Under the pieces are notes generated by a model. The model was not told where the DNA came from, made no database searches, and saw only the letters and a program-made list of their open reading frames with translations. Of a DNA stretch of 41,166 bases, positions 8,373 to 17,195 are shown piece by piece. Origin of the DNA: an uncultured Clostridia bacterium (lineage in GTDB: Bacteria; Bacillota; Clostridia; Oscillospirales; CAG-382); the NCBI GenBank assembly GCA_947630765.1, contig CANRIX010000018.1:1-41166 (forward strand). Direction: 5' to 3'. Both the position numbers and the translations under genes were made by a program. Numbering within the stretch: the first letter of the stretch is position 1; every line of letters starts with the position of its first letter.

Positions 8373-8401
8373 TTGACAAACCGCAAAAAACGTGCTATAC
8401 T
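8373..8401 (+). promoter_or_regulatory. Promoter of the metK riboswitch transcript
   Basis: TTGACA (8373-8378), a 17-base spacer and TATACT (8396-8401) lie 25 bases upstream of the riboswitch. An AT-rich hairpin, AAGACTTT with AAAGTCTT (8356-8374), overlaps the -35 box and may weakly end the serC-serA transcript. Confidence 0.85.
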
Positions 8402-8425
8402 GACAAAAATTGAATCGTCTTACGT

Positions 8426-8520
8426 CTTATCAAGAGTGGTGGAGGGAACTGCCCTTTGAAGCCCGACAACCTACCGCGTGCGGCAAGGTGTCAATTCAGC
8501 GATTTCGATCGAAAGATGAG
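8426..8520 (+). promoter_or_regulatory. SAM-I (S-box) riboswitch
   Basis: The S-box consensus is clear. The P1 stem CTTATC (8426-8431) pairs with GATGAG (8515-8520). The segment CAAGAGTGGTGGAGGGAACT is followed by GCCCTTTGAAGCCCGACAACC and later AAGGTGTCAATTCAGC. In this class, SAM binding stabilises P1 and favours termination. The expression platform is the terminator at 8555-8584, followed by metK, so high SAM should shut off SAM synthetase. Confidence 0.95.
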
Positions 8521-8554
8521 CGACATGCGGATTCTGACGTTTCTTCGCGCTTCC

Positions 8555-8584
8555 AAAGCCTCTGCTCTTGCGAGCAGGGGCTTT
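8555..8584 (+). terminator. Riboswitch-controlled terminator
   Basis: AAAGCCTCTGCTC (8555-8567) pairs with GAGCAGGGGCTTT (8572-8584) over a 4-base loop, with one G-U pair, followed by CGCTTTCTCG. It lies between the riboswitch and the metK start and is the likely switch element. Confidence 0.85.
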
Positions 8585-8630
8585 CGCTTTCTCGTAACAC
8601 GGTTCGCAACAAAGAAAGGACAGCAAAACC

Positions 8631-9818
8631 ATGGAACAAAACATCACCTATTTCACCAGCGAGTCGGTTACGGAAGGTCACCCGGACAAGCTCTGCGACC
8701 AGATCGCGGACGCCGTCCTCGACGGCATCCTCGCGAAGGACCCGTCCGCACGCGTCGCCTGCGAGGTCGCGGCCGCGACGGGGCTTGTGCTGATCATGGG
8801 GGAGATCACGACGGACGCCGTGTTCGACGCGCAGGAGATCGCACGGGAAGTCATTCGCGACGTCGGGTATGACGACGGGGCGAAGGGGTTCGACGGGAAC
8901 ACCTGCGGCGTGTTGGTTTCTCTGCACCGCCAGTCGCCGGACATCGCCATGGGCGTGGACCGTGCGCTGGAAAGCAAGAATGGCGAAACCGATTCCCTCG
9001 AGATCGGCGCGGGGGACCAGGGCATGGTGTTTGGCTACGCCTGCCGCGAAACGCCGGAGCTGATGCCTCTGCCGATCTCGCTCGCGCACCGGCTGTCCCG
9101 CCGGCTGACCGAGGTGCGCAAGAAGCGCATCCTGCCCTACCTGTACCCGGACGGCAAGACGCAGGTCACGGTCGCCTACGCCGACGGCAGACCGGTCCGC
9201 GTGGATACCGTCGTCGTTTCGACGCAGCACAGCGCAGACGTCCCGATGGAGTCCCTGCGTGCGGACGTGCTGCGGGAGGTCATCCTGCCCTCGCTTCCGG
9301 CGGGGCTGGTGGACGAAAACACCCGGTTCCTCGTCAATCCGACCGGCCGGTTCGTCGTCGGCGGTCCGTCCGGGGATTCCGGCGTGACCGGGCGCAAGAT
9401 CATCGTCGATACCTACGGCGGGTATGCCCGGCACGGCGGCGGCGCCTTCTCCGGCAAGGACCCGACCAAGGTCGACCGTTCTGCCTCGTATATGGCGAGA
9501 TGTGTGGCGAAAAACCTCGTCGCGGCGGGCGCCGCCGAGAAGTGCGAGGTGCAGATCGCCTATGCGATCGGGGTCGCGAAGCCGGTTTCGGTCCGCGTGG
9601 ACACGTTCGGCACCGGCGTGCGGCCGGACGGCGAACTCGCGTCGGCGGTCGCGGAACTGTTCGACCTGCGTCCGGCGGCGATCATCGAGCGGCTGGATCT
9701 GCGGCGCCCGTTCTACCGCACGACGACCAACTACGGGCACTTCGGCCGCGAGGACGCCGGATTTGCGTGGGAAAAGACGGATTACGTCCCCGCGATCCGG
9801 GAAAAATTGGGACTGTAA
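8631..9818 (+). CDS. metK: S-adenosylmethionine synthetase
   Basis: This 395-residue enzyme makes SAM from methionine and ATP. Family signatures are present: [18 protein letters not shown] at the N-terminus with the ATP-contacting His, [12 protein letters not shown] in the middle, and the glycine-rich loop [16 protein letters not shown] near residue 265. The length matches bacterial MetK. AAAGGA precedes the ATG at 8631. The SAM-I riboswitch upstream gives direct feedback control. No terminator is visible before tspO, so the riboswitch might also influence the downstream methionine genes. Confidence 0.98.
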   Translation: MEQNITYFTSESVTEGHPDKLCDQIADAVLDGILAKDPSARVACEVAAATGLVLIMGEITTDAVFDAQEIAREVIRDVGYDDGAKGFDGNTCGVLVSLHRQSPDIAMGVDRALESKNGETDSLEIGAGDQGMVFGYACRETPELMPLPISLAHRLSRRLTEVRKKRILPYLYPDGKTQVTVAYADGRPVRVDTVVVSTQHSADVPMESLRADVLREVILPSLPAGLVDENTRFLVNPTGRFVVGGPSGDSGVTGRKIIVDTYGGYARHGGGAFSGKDPTKVDRSASYMARCVAKNLVAAGAAEKCEVQIAYAIGVAKPVSVRVDTFGTGVRPDGELASAVAELFDLRPAAIIERLDLRRPFYRTTTNYGHFGREDAGFAWEKTDYVPAIREKLGL

Positions 9819-9883
9819 TGTCATAAAACCCGGACGCGGTGCATACAATACCTGCGAAAACCCAAAAAAGGCAGGGATCTTGT

Positions 9884-10348
9884 ATGAAACGCATCCAATG
9901 GAAGAAACTACTGCTCTGCATCGCCCTTCCGCTGGCGGTCGGCGGGCTTGCCGCGGCGCTGACCGGCGGGAGCATGGCGAAGTTCGCGTCGCTCAAGCAG
10001 CCCCCGCTTTCCCCGCCGGGGTGGGTATTCCCGGTCGTCTGGACGGTGCTGTACGTGCTGATGGGGATCGCTTCCTACCTCGTGCTGACGTCCGGCCGTG
10101 CCGACCGATCCGCCTATTGGCTGTACGGTTTGCAGCTGGGGTTCAACTTCGTCTGGCCGCTGCTGTTTTTCCGGGGGGAGCTGTTCTGGTTCGCGTTCGT
10201 GTGGCTCGCTGCGCTGTGGGCGCTGGTATTCGCGACGGCGGTGCGGTTCCATGAGATTTCCGCCCCGGCGGGGTGGCTGTTCGTGCCGTATGTGCTGTGG
10301 GTGACGTTTGCGGGGTACCTGAACCTGTCCATCGCGGTCCTGAACTGA
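9884..10348 (+). CDS. tspO: TspO/MBR family membrane protein
   Basis: This 154-residue protein has five hydrophobic segments and the Trp/Pro-rich TspO pattern: PPGWVFPVVWTVLYVLMGIA after the first helix, QLGFNFVWPLLFF in the third, and a C-terminal PYVLWVTFAGYLNLSI. TspO proteins bind porphyrins and related ligands in the cytoplasmic membrane; the physiological role in Firmicutes is unclear. The ATG at 9884 is chosen over 9839 because it gives the usual family length and begins with a basic stretch before the first helix. GCAGGGA lies upstream. Its place between metK and the metF-metH genes is unusual. Confidence 0.92.
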   Translation: MKRIQWKKLLLCIALPLAVGGLAAALTGGSMAKFASLKQPPLSPPGWVFPVVWTVLYVLMGIASYLVLTSGRADRSAYWLYGLQLGFNFVWPLLFFRGELFWFAFVWLAALWALVFATAVRFHEISAPAGWLFVPYVLWVTFAGYLNLSIAVLN

Positions 10349-10389
10349 CGGACGGGAAAGGAAAATAAAAGTGAAAGGACCGACGACAG

Positions 10390-10839
10390 ATGTTCGTTTC
10401 GACGAAGGGGCGGTACGCCCTGCGGATTATGATGGATCTGGCGGAAAACGGGAAGGGCGGCTGCCTGCCGCTTTCGGAGATCGCCAAACGGCAGGAGGTT
10501 TCCGAAAAATACCTCGAAAGCATCGTCTCCATGCTGAGCCGGGAAGGGCTGGTGGACGCCCAGCGCGGGAAGAGCGGGGGATACCGCCTGACCCGTCCGG
10601 CGGAGCAATGCACGGTCGCCGAGATCATTCGCGCGACGGAAAAAAGCTACGCGCCCATCGGCTGTTTAGAGAACACGCCGAACAACTGCGACCGGCTGGC
10701 GAACTGCCGGACCATCCGCATGTGGGAGGAGCTCTACCGCCGCATGGACGAATACCTGAGCAGCGTGACCGTCGCCGACCTTGTCAACGGTCTGTACGAG
10801 CGAAAAGACGATGAAAAGAAGGAAACGGAAATAAAATGA
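10390..10839 (+). CDS. Rrf2 family regulator with three-Cys cluster
   Basis: This 149-residue protein is a winged-helix Rrf2 regulator (STKGRYALRIMMDLAEN, then a recognition region around LSEIAKRQEVSEKYLE). C92, C100 and C106 lie where IscR-like members hold a [2Fe-2S] cluster (in IscR C92, C98, C104), so it may sense iron-sulfur or redox state. The cysteine-metabolism regulator CymR is in the same family but lacks these cysteines. GAAAGGA lies upstream of the ATG at 10390. Its stop overlaps the metF start (ATGA at 10836-10839), so it is translationally coupled to metF and is the obvious candidate to regulate it. The targets are not known. Confidence 0.92.
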   Translation: MFVSTKGRYALRIMMDLAENGKGGCLPLSEIAKRQEVSEKYLESIVSMLSREGLVDAQRGKSGGYRLTRPAEQCTVAEIIRATEKSYAPIGCLENTPNNCDRLANCRTIRMWEELYRRMDEYLSSVTVADLVNGLYERKDDEKKETEIK

Positions 10840-11705
10840 AGATCATCGACCTGCTGAACCGGGGCATCACGGTTTCCTGTGAACTGTTCCCGCCGAAAAA
10901 GCAAAGCGAGCTGTCCGACTACCACCGCGTCGTCGCGGAGATGGCGAAGGTCCGCCCGTCGTTCATGAGCGTGACCTACGGTGCGTCCGGCGGGACCAGC
11001 GATTATACGGTGGACATCGCCAACGAGGTGCAGAACCGCAACGGCGTGCCGGCGCTGGCGCACTTGACCTGCCTTTCTTCCGACAAGCGGAAGGTCGCGT
11101 CGGTCCTCGAACAACTCAAGGCGCACGGCATCGAGAACGTCCTCGCCCTGCGCGGGGACCGCGTCGAGGGCGTGACGCCGCCGGACGACCGATACGGGCA
11201 CGCGAGCGACCTCGCGTCCGCCGTGCTGGAAGCGGGGGATTTCTGCGTCGGCGGGGCGTGCTACCCGGAAGGGCACCCGGAGTCGCCGAGCCTGCGGCAG
11301 GACATCGAGAATCTGCGGTACAAGGTCGACGCAGGCGTGTCCTTCCTGACCAGCCAGATGTTTTTCGACAACACGATTTTCTATCGGTACTTATTGGAAC
11401 TTTACCGGGTCGGCATCGACGTCCCGGTCATCGCCGGCGTCATGCCCGTGACCCACGCGAAGCAGGTCAAACGCATCTGCGCCCTGTCCGGCACGGTCCT
11501 GCCGCAGCGGTTCCGCATGATCGTCGAACGCTTCGGGGAGGACCCCGCCGCCATGCAGCAGGCGGGCATCGCCTACGCGACCGACCAAATCATCGACCTG
11601 CTTGCCAACGGCGTGGAACATATCCATATCTATACCATGAACCGTCCGCAGATCGCGGCCCGCATCTTTGAAAACCTCTCCTCCATTCTGCCTGATGAAC
11701 GCTGA
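10836..11705 (+). CDS. metF: Methylenetetrahydrofolate reductase
   Basis: This 289-residue flavoprotein reduces 5,10-methylene- to 5-methyl-tetrahydrofolate, the methyl donor for MetH. The family N-terminus with the catalytic Glu is seen in VSCELFPPKK, and FMSVTYGASGG, LALRGDR and FLTSQMFFDN are further signatures of the TIM barrel. The length is typical of bacterial MetF. It overlaps the Rrf2 gene by 4 bases and the next gene by 11 bases, so these genes form a tight operon. Confidence 0.97.
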   Translation: MKIIDLLNRGITVSCELFPPKKQSELSDYHRVVAEMAKVRPSFMSVTYGASGGTSDYTVDIANEVQNRNGVPALAHLTCLSSDKRKVASVLEQLKAHGIENVLALRGDRVEGVTPPDDRYGHASDLASAVLEAGDFCVGGACYPEGHPESPSLRQDIENLRYKVDAGVSFLTSQMFFDNTIFYRYLLELYRVGIDVPVIAGVMPVTHAKQVKRICALSGTVLPQRFRMIVERFGEDPAAMQQAGIAYATDQIIDLLANGVEHIHIYTMNRPQIAARIFENLSSILPDER

Positions 11706-12279
11706 ACGTGCGGAGATCCGCCGCTACCTTGCGGCGGGGGACATGCCTGCCGAGCAGCTGGACGCTTGGATTGACCGGGCGCTTGCGCTCGCGGACCAAA
11801 CCGTCCGTCCGCGTTCGCTCTACGGGGTCTATCGGTGCGAAACGGACGGGGACGGCGCGACGGTCGGCGGCGTGTATTTCGCCGGGAAGTCGCTGGCGCG
11901 GAATTTGCGCCCGTGCGGGCGGGTGTTCCTGCTGGCGGTGACGCTGGGCGCGGAGGCGGACCTGCTGCTGCGGCGGGAGTCCGGGCGGGGCTCCGCGTAT
12001 GCGGCGGTGATGCAGGCGGTGCTGACCGAGCGCATCGAGCGTGCGTGCGACGGCGCGGAAGAAGAATTGCGCAAGACGCTTTCCCCCGGGGAGATCCTGC
12101 GTCCGCGCTTCAGTCTCGGCTACGGGGACACGCTGCTTTCCGACCAGAAGGCGTTTTTCGGCCTTCTGCCGGTCACAAAGCGGTTGGGTGTCTCGCTGTC
12201 CGAGAGTTTTTTGATGACCCCGATGAAATCCGTCACGGCGTTCGTGGGGGTCGCGCAGACGGAAAGGAAGGACGTATGA
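11695..12279 (+). CDS. Separate methionine synthase activation-domain protein
   Basis: This 194-residue protein resembles the C-terminal AdoMet-binding reactivation domain of MetH, here encoded as its own gene. Supporting features are the central GRVFLLAVTLGAEADLLLRR, then SPGEILRPRFSLGYGD with the RxxxGYxxxxD-like motif that binds SAM in the activation domain, and the tail GVSLSESFLMTPMKSVTAFVG, which matches the end of that domain (the L-S-E-S-F-M-P-S pattern). The start at 11695 overlaps the end of metF. It ends in an ATGA overlap with metH, which lacks this domain, so the two proteins presumably work together. Confidence 0.88.
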   Translation: MNAERAEIRRYLAAGDMPAEQLDAWIDRALALADQTVRPRSLYGVYRCETDGDGATVGGVYFAGKSLARNLRPCGRVFLLAVTLGAEADLLLRRESGRGSAYAAVMQAVLTERIERACDGAEEELRKTLSPGEILRPRFSLGYGDTLLSDQKAFFGLLPVTKRLGVSLSESFLMTPMKSVTAFVGVAQTERKDV

Positions 12280-14666
12280 AGCAACTGAAAGACCGGCTCG
12301 GGAAGGAATTGCTGTTCTGGGACGGCGGCATGGGGACGGAACTGCAGTCCCGCGGGCTGCGCGGGGACGTACTGCCGGAAAGCTGGAACCTGTCCCACCC
12401 GGAGCAGGTGAAAGCCATTCACGCCGCCTATCTCGACGCGGGGGCGGACATCCTGTGCGCCAACACGTTCGGCGCGAACCGGGTCAAGCTCGATACCGAC
12501 CCGGCGGCATATCTCCGCGCAGGGATCACGCTTGCGCGGGAGGCGGTTTCCGCCTGCGGACGCACGGCATACGTCGCGCTGGACGTCGGACCGACCGGGA
12601 AACTGCTCGAACCGTTCGGCACGATGTCGTTCGAGGACGCGTATGCGGCGTTCGCGGAGCAGATCCGCATCGGCGCGGAAGCCGGCGCGGACCTGATCGC
12701 GATCGAAACCATGACCGACCTGTACGAAGCGAAGGCGGCGCTGCTCGCGGCGAAGGAGAACTGCCGCCTGCCCGTCGTCGTCAGTTACATCTTCGACGAA
12801 AGCGGCAAACTGCTGACCGGCGCGGACGTCCGCACGGCGTTCCTGCTCGCCCGTTCGCTGGGCGCGGACGCCGTGGGAACCAACTGCGGGCTGGGTCCGG
12901 CGCAGGTCGCCGACCTGCTTGCGGATCTGCGTGAGCAGGCGGGACTGCCGCTTTCCGTCTGTCCGAACGCGGGTCTGCCGGAACTGATTGACGGCAAAAC
13001 CGTCTACCGCGTTTCGCCGGAGGAATTCCTGCACGCGACGGAGGGATTCGTGCGGGGCGGGGCGTCCCTGCTCGGCGGGTGTTGCGGCACGACCCCGGCA
13101 CACATCGCCGCGCTGACGGCGCATTTTCGCGGACAAGCCCCCGAACCGGTCCGCCCGGTGCGCGGGACGCTGGTTTCCTCCTATACCCATACGGTTTCCT
13201 TCGGCGGGCGTCCGCTGGTCATCGGCGAGCGCATCAACCCGACCGGCAAGCCCCGCCTGAAGGCGGCGCTGCGCGAAAAGGACATGGACGTCCTGCTGTC
13301 CGAGGCGATCGCGCAGACGGACTGCGGGGCGGACCTGCTCGACGTGAACGTCGGACTGCCGGAAACCGACGAACCGACCCTGCTTGTGCAGGCGGTCCGC
13401 GCGGTGCAGAGCGTCTGCGACCTGCCGCTGGTGCTGGATTCCGCGTCGCCCGAAGCGCTCGAACGGGGGCTGCGCGTCTATAACGGCCGCCAGCTGGTCA
13501 ATTCGGTCAACGGCTCGGCGCATTCGCTGCAAACGGTGCTGCCGCTGGTGAAGCAGTACGGCGCGTGCGTGGTCGCGCTGACGCTGGACGAAAACGGCAT
13601 TCCGCCGACCGCCGAAGGGCGCGTCGCCATCGCGAAGCGCATCCGCGACGAAGCCGCTTCCTACGGCATTCCGCCGGAGGACCTGCTCGTCGATACGCTG
13701 ACCATGACGATCGGCACGGACGACCGTGCGGCGCTCGTGACGCTCGACGCGATGGAGCGAGTGCGGACCGAACTCGGGCTTTGCACGCTGCTCGGCGTTT
13801 CCAACTGCTCGTTCGGCTTGCCGGAGCGGGAAACGCTGACGGCGGCCTTCCTGACGCTCGCGATCCAGCGGGGGCTTTCGGGGGCGATCGTCAACCCGCT
13901 TTCCGCCGTCGTCCGCAACGCGTATCTGGCGGCGTGTGCGCTCTGCGGCTGGGACGAAAACTGCCTGCGCTACATCGGCGGCGTCACCCCGCTCGGGCAG
14001 CCGGCGCAGGCGCGGAAAACCGAATCGGCGCAGGGCGGGGACGCCACGCTTGCCGAAGCCGTCGAACGCGGACTGCCGGAACGGGCGAAAGCCCTCGCGC
14101 AGATCCTGCTTGCCGACCGGCAGCCGCTCGACCTCGTGCGGGAGGAGCTGATCCCGGCGCTGGACCGGGTGGGGAAGGCGTTCGAGGAGAAGAAGCTGTT
14201 CCTGCCGCAGCTGCTGATGAGCGCGGACGCGGCGCGGGCGGCCTTCGCGGTCGTGCAGGACGCGATCCGCGCGAGCGGACAGGCGCAGGCGAGCAAGGGT
14301 ACGGTCCTGCTCGCGACGGTCAAGGACGACGTGCATGACATCGGCAAGAATATCGTCAAGGTGCTGCTGGAAAGCTACGGCTTTACGGTCGTGGACCTCG
14401 GCAAGGACGTCCCGCCGGAAACCGTCGCGCGGGAGGCGCGTGAACGGAAGATCCGGCTGGTCGGGCTTTCGGCGCTGATGACGACGACGGTCCCGCACAT
14501 GGAGGAGACCATTCGCGCCCTGCGGCGGGAGGCGCCGGACTGCAAGGTCATCGTCGGCGGGGCGGTGCTCAACGAGGCGTGCGCGAAGTCCATCGGGGCG
14601 GACGCGTATTCGCCGGACGCGATGGCGACGGTCCGCTACGCGGAAGAATTGTTTGCGGGGGAATGA
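12276..14666 (+). CDS. metH: Cobalamin-dependent methionine synthase, short form
   Basis: This 796-residue enzyme transfers methyl from methyltetrahydrofolate to homocysteine through cobalamin. Domain order: homocysteine-binding barrel (about 1-285, with Cys ligands in NCGLGP and GGCCGTTPAHI), pterin-binding barrel (about 310-570, IGERINPTGKP and DLLDVNVGLP), the cap helices (about 600-670), and the B12 domain with DVHDIGKNIV, whose His is the lower cobalt ligand. The fourth, AdoMet-binding reactivation domain of the E. coli-type enzyme is absent and is supplied by the preceding gene. The frame stays open upstream to 11835, but the start is 12276: GGAAAGGAAGG precedes it and homology begins at MKQLKDRLG. 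Confidence 0.96.
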   Translation: MKQLKDRLGKELLFWDGGMGTELQSRGLRGDVLPESWNLSHPEQVKAIHAAYLDAGADILCANTFGANRVKLDTDPAAYLRAGITLAREAVSACGRTAYVALDVGPTGKLLEPFGTMSFEDAYAAFAEQIRIGAEAGADLIAIETMTDLYEAKAALLAAKENCRLPVVVSYIFDESGKLLTGADVRTAFLLARSLGADAVGTNCGLGPAQVADLLADLREQAGLPLSVCPNAGLPELIDGKTVYRVSPEEFLHATEGFVRGGASLLGGCCGTTPAHIAALTAHFRGQAPEPVRPVRGTLVSSYTHTVSFGGRPLVIGERINPTGKPRLKAALREKDMDVLLSEAIAQTDCGADLLDVNVGLPETDEPTLLVQAVRAVQSVCDLPLVLDSASPEALERGLRVYNGRQLVNSVNGSAHSLQTVLPLVKQYGACVVALTLDENGIPPTAEGRVAIAKRIRDEAASYGIPPEDLLVDTLTMTIGTDDRAALVTLDAMERVRTELGLCTLLGVSNCSFGLPERETLTAAFLTLAIQRGLSGAIVNPLSAVVRNAYLAACALCGWDENCLRYIGGVTPLGQPAQARKTESAQGGDATLAEAVERGLPERAKALAQILLADRQPLDLVREELIPALDRVGKAFEEKKLFLPQLLMSADAARAAFAVVQDAIRASGQAQASKGTVLLATVKDDVHDIGKNIVKVLLESYGFTVVDLGKDVPPETVAREARERKIRLVGLSALMTTTVPHMEETIRALRREAPDCKVIVGGAVLNEACAKSIGADAYSPDAMATVRYAEELFAGE

Positions 14667-14670
14667 GGGC

Positions 14671-15771
14671 ATGGAGATCGGAACCGAAAAGGAACTGCTG
14701 GAGCTGACGCTCGCGCTCGCGAAGATCCCTGCGCCGAGCGGGGAGGAAGGCGAACGGGCGGCGTTCTGCAAGCGCTGGCTGGCGCAAAACGGTCTTTCGC
14801 CGGAGGTGGACGACGCCGGGAACGTGCTGGTCGAATGCGGCGGCGCGGACGACCCGACGGTGCTGTTCGCGGCGCACACGGACGTGGTGTTCCCGTCCTC
14901 CGTGCCGCTCGTCCCGCGTCGGGAGGGGGAAAAGCTCTTCTGCCCCGGCATTTTCGACGACACGGTGCATTTAGCGTTCCTGCTGCTCTGCGCACGGCGG
15001 ACGGCGAAGGAAAAAAGGCCCGCCGGGGTCCGTTTCGTGTTCGCGGCGGACACCGGCGAGGAAGGGCAGGGCAACCTGCGGGGCTGCCGGGCGCTTATGG
15101 AGCGGTACGGGGAGCGCCTGCGGGAATTCATCGCGTTCGACAGCGGACTTTCGACGGTCAACGTCGGCGCGATCGGCTCTTCGCGGTTCCGCATCACGGT
15201 GCATTGTGCGGGCGGGCATTCCTACCGGGATTTCGGGAGGGAGAACGCCATTGCACTGCTCGCGTCGCTGATTGCGCGGCTGGACGCGCAGCCCTTGCCG
15301 TCGACCGGGGTCACGACCTACAATTTCGGACACGTCGAGGGCGGCACGACGGTCAACAGCATCGCGCAGATGGCGTCGCTGCTCTACGAATACCGTGCCG
15401 ACCGCGCGGAAAACCTCGCGTTCATGCGGAAAAATTTCGTTTCCGCCGTCGAATCCCTTCGCGCCCGTCGGGCGGACGTGACCGTCGAACATATCGGCGA
15501 GCGCCCCTGCACGGGGGACCTCGACCCGTCGGCGCAGGCGGCTCTGCTCTGTCGCGTGGACGACGCGTTCCGACGCGCCGGTCTGCCCGTCCCTGCGCGG
15601 ACGCTCGGCTCGACCGACTGCAACCTCCCGCTCTCCATGGGCATCCCGGCGGTCTGCATCGGGCTTGCGGACGGCGGAGGTGCCCATTCGACGGAGGAAT
15701 ACCTCCTGCCGGACAGCATTCCGTCCGGGCTTGCCGTCGCGGGGAACCTGCTCGCGTCCTATCTGGCGTAA
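14671..15771 (+). CDS. M20 family metallopeptidase
   Basis: This 366-residue protein has the M20 zinc peptidase layout. The first metal ligands are in LFAAHTDVVFP (HxD), the bridging Asp in FDDTVHLAF, and the Glu pair in DTGEEGQGN; a dimerisation domain follows (residues about 170-290), and a late His lies in GGAHSTEEY. Relatives include peptidase T, DapE and ArgE deacylases; the substrate cannot be read from the sequence. The ATG at 14671 starts 4 bases after metH stops, with GGGGAATGAGGG as ribosome site. It is the last gene of the methionine run. No clear terminator follows. Confidence 0.9.
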   Translation: MEIGTEKELLELTLALAKIPAPSGEEGERAAFCKRWLAQNGLSPEVDDAGNVLVECGGADDPTVLFAAHTDVVFPSSVPLVPRREGEKLFCPGIFDDTVHLAFLLLCARRTAKEKRPAGVRFVFAADTGEEGQGNLRGCRALMERYGERLREFIAFDSGLSTVNVGAIGSSRFRITVHCAGGHSYRDFGRENAIALLASLIARLDAQPLPSTGVTTYNFGHVEGGTTVNSIAQMASLLYEYRADRAENLAFMRKNFVSAVESLRARRADVTVEHIGERPCTGDLDPSAQAALLCRVDDAFRRAGLPVPARTLGSTDCNLPLSMGIPAVCIGLADGGGAHSTEEYLLPDSIPSGLAVAGNLLASYLA

Positions 15772-15836
15772 GACCGTATTTCGGGTTCTGTCCGTCCCTG
15801 TCACGCGGCGGGTGCCGAAGTTCCATTCCGGCGCGG

Positions 15837-15866
15837 TAGACAAACGGGGGCGAATTGTGCTATCCT
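15837..15866 (+). promoter_or_regulatory. Promoter of the XRE regulator gene
   Basis: TAGACA (15837-15842), an 18-base spacer and TATCCT (15861-15866) lie 31 bases before the gene start. It is a weaker match than the other promoters here. Confidence 0.6.
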
Positions 15867-15897
15867 ATGGGCAGACAGAAACAGGGAGGAAAAGACC

Positions 15898-16893
15898 ATG
15901 ACATTCGGAAATCGGATCCTTGAACTTCGCGCCCACGCGGGGCTTTCGCAGGAAGCGTTCGCCGAGCGGCTGGACACCACCCGTCAGACCGTTTCCCGCT
16001 GGGAGCTGGACCTTGCGCTCCCGGAAATCGAAAAGATCGTCCGCATCGCACGTCTGTTCGGCGTGACGACCGATTCGCTCCTGCTCGACGGCATTTCGAC
16101 CTTCGACGATGGGTTTGAGGCGTTCCCCTGCGGGGTCTACCGCGGGCGGGATCTGCTGATCGTCGAAACCGAGCGGTTCGCGATCGTGTATGCGGACCGT
16201 GGGGATTACCTCGTGTCGGAGCTTTACGAGGGATTCGGGTGGGAAAAGACCCTGCGTGCGACCGTTTCGTTCGATCTGACCGCCAAGAAAGCGGTCTACG
16301 CCTATGCCGACAATGCCGGGAAAGTCGTTTCCAGCCCGGAGTTTGCCGGCGAACTCAGAAAACCGTTCGACCGCGCCCCGCTCGACGGCATGAAGCGGGT
16401 CGAGACCTTCTTCGTCGATCACGGCGGGCGGGAATTGCCGACGGTCGGGCAGGCGGGCTTCAAGACCTGCCTGGAGACCTGGCGGAAGGGGACGCGGTTC
16501 TATTGCCGCGAGGGGAATCTGCTCGCGTCCGTCTGGATCGGCGGAAGGGAATATATGTTCCATATGAATCCTTTGCACAACGGAAACATCTACTGCTGTG
16601 TCGTTCCGTTTCAGCCGTTCGCGCTGGGGTACTGCGGCGGGCAGAGCGCTTTCCGCATTCGCAATTGGAAGGACAATACCGACGATTTTGCGTGTTCGTT
16701 CGCACATCTGAACGACCCGTTCCCGTCGATCCCCGCGCCGGACGGCAGGGACGGGCTTGCCTACGATTCCCCGCAGGGCGTCATCGTCGAATCTGTGATA
16801 CGTTACACCGAGGATTCCGTCACCGTTTCCAACTGCGGGGACGAACTGACCTACTTCCGAAACGACCCGGATATGGTGGAATATTTCATATAA
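15898..16893 (+). CDS. XRE-family regulator with large C-terminal domain
   Basis: This 331-residue protein has an N-terminal helix-turn-helix of the XRE type (residues about 4-60: ILELRAHAGLSQEAFAERL, then TRQTVSRWELDLALPE). The remaining 270 residues form a mixed alpha/beta domain that I do not recognise. It is rich in aromatic residues and Cys (for example CREGNLLASVWIGGREY and GNIYCCVVPF) and could be a ligand-binding or sensor module. AGGGAGGAAA precedes the ATG at 15898. It stands alone under its own promoter, and one copy of the dispersed repeat begins right after its stop. Confidence 0.82.
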   Translation: MTFGNRILELRAHAGLSQEAFAERLDTTRQTVSRWELDLALPEIEKIVRIARLFGVTTDSLLLDGISTFDDGFEAFPCGVYRGRDLLIVETERFAIVYADRGDYLVSELYEGFGWEKTLRATVSFDLTAKKAVYAYADNAGKVVSSPEFAGELRKPFDRAPLDGMKRVETFFVDHGGRELPTVGQAGFKTCLETWRKGTRFYCREGNLLASVWIGGREYMFHMNPLHNGNIYCCVVPFQPFALGYCGGQSAFRIRNWKDNTDDFACSFAHLNDPFPSIPAPDGRDGLAYDSPQGVIVESVIRYTEDSVTVSNCGDELTYFRNDPDMVEYFI

Positions 16894-16900
16894 GTTATTA

Positions 16901-17126
16901 TGGGGGCAAACACAATCGCGGCGTCGTCAGCGACTTCGTCGCGTCGCCTTGCTCTGTGTTTTCCCCCCCATAGGCCCCCTTTCATCGAAAAATGGCTCGG
17001 CTTGCGCCAGTTCTGACGCCGCCTCCGTTTTTCTTTTGATGCTGTCCCCCATGCCCCAAACATATTCGTGTTTGGAGCCAGCGACTACACACCCGCCTAC
17101 GGGACGATATTTTCATTGTAATTTTG
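16901..17126 (-). repeat. Dispersed intergenic repeat, copy A
   Basis: This stretch fills nearly all of the 300-base gap between the XRE gene and the radical SAM gene. Read on the minus strand it starts with ATTACAATGAAAATATCG and ends with GCGATTGTGTTTGCC. It aligns with the stretches at 25056-25308 and 28711-28897, most clearly with the latter: GGCGGCGTCAGAACTGGCGC differs there at one base. It holds a small hairpin CCAAACA/TGTTTGG (17056-17075) shared with copy B. A separate hairpin CCCCTG/CAGGGG (17147-17164) lies just beyond it before the next gene. Confidence 0.8.
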
Positions 17127-17195
17127 TTTTTCAACAGGTTGACCCTCCCCTGCAAAAACAGGGGCATTTTGCGAACGAAAGGAGTTTCAAACGTG

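Noticed and set aside
12120..15197. Very long minus-strand open frame of over 1000 codons
   Set aside because: It is antisense to metH and neighbours. GC-rich codon use keeps stop codons rare in this frame, and the translation is Arg-rich without domains. The same applies to 6446-8386, 22994-24994 and 29071-31581.
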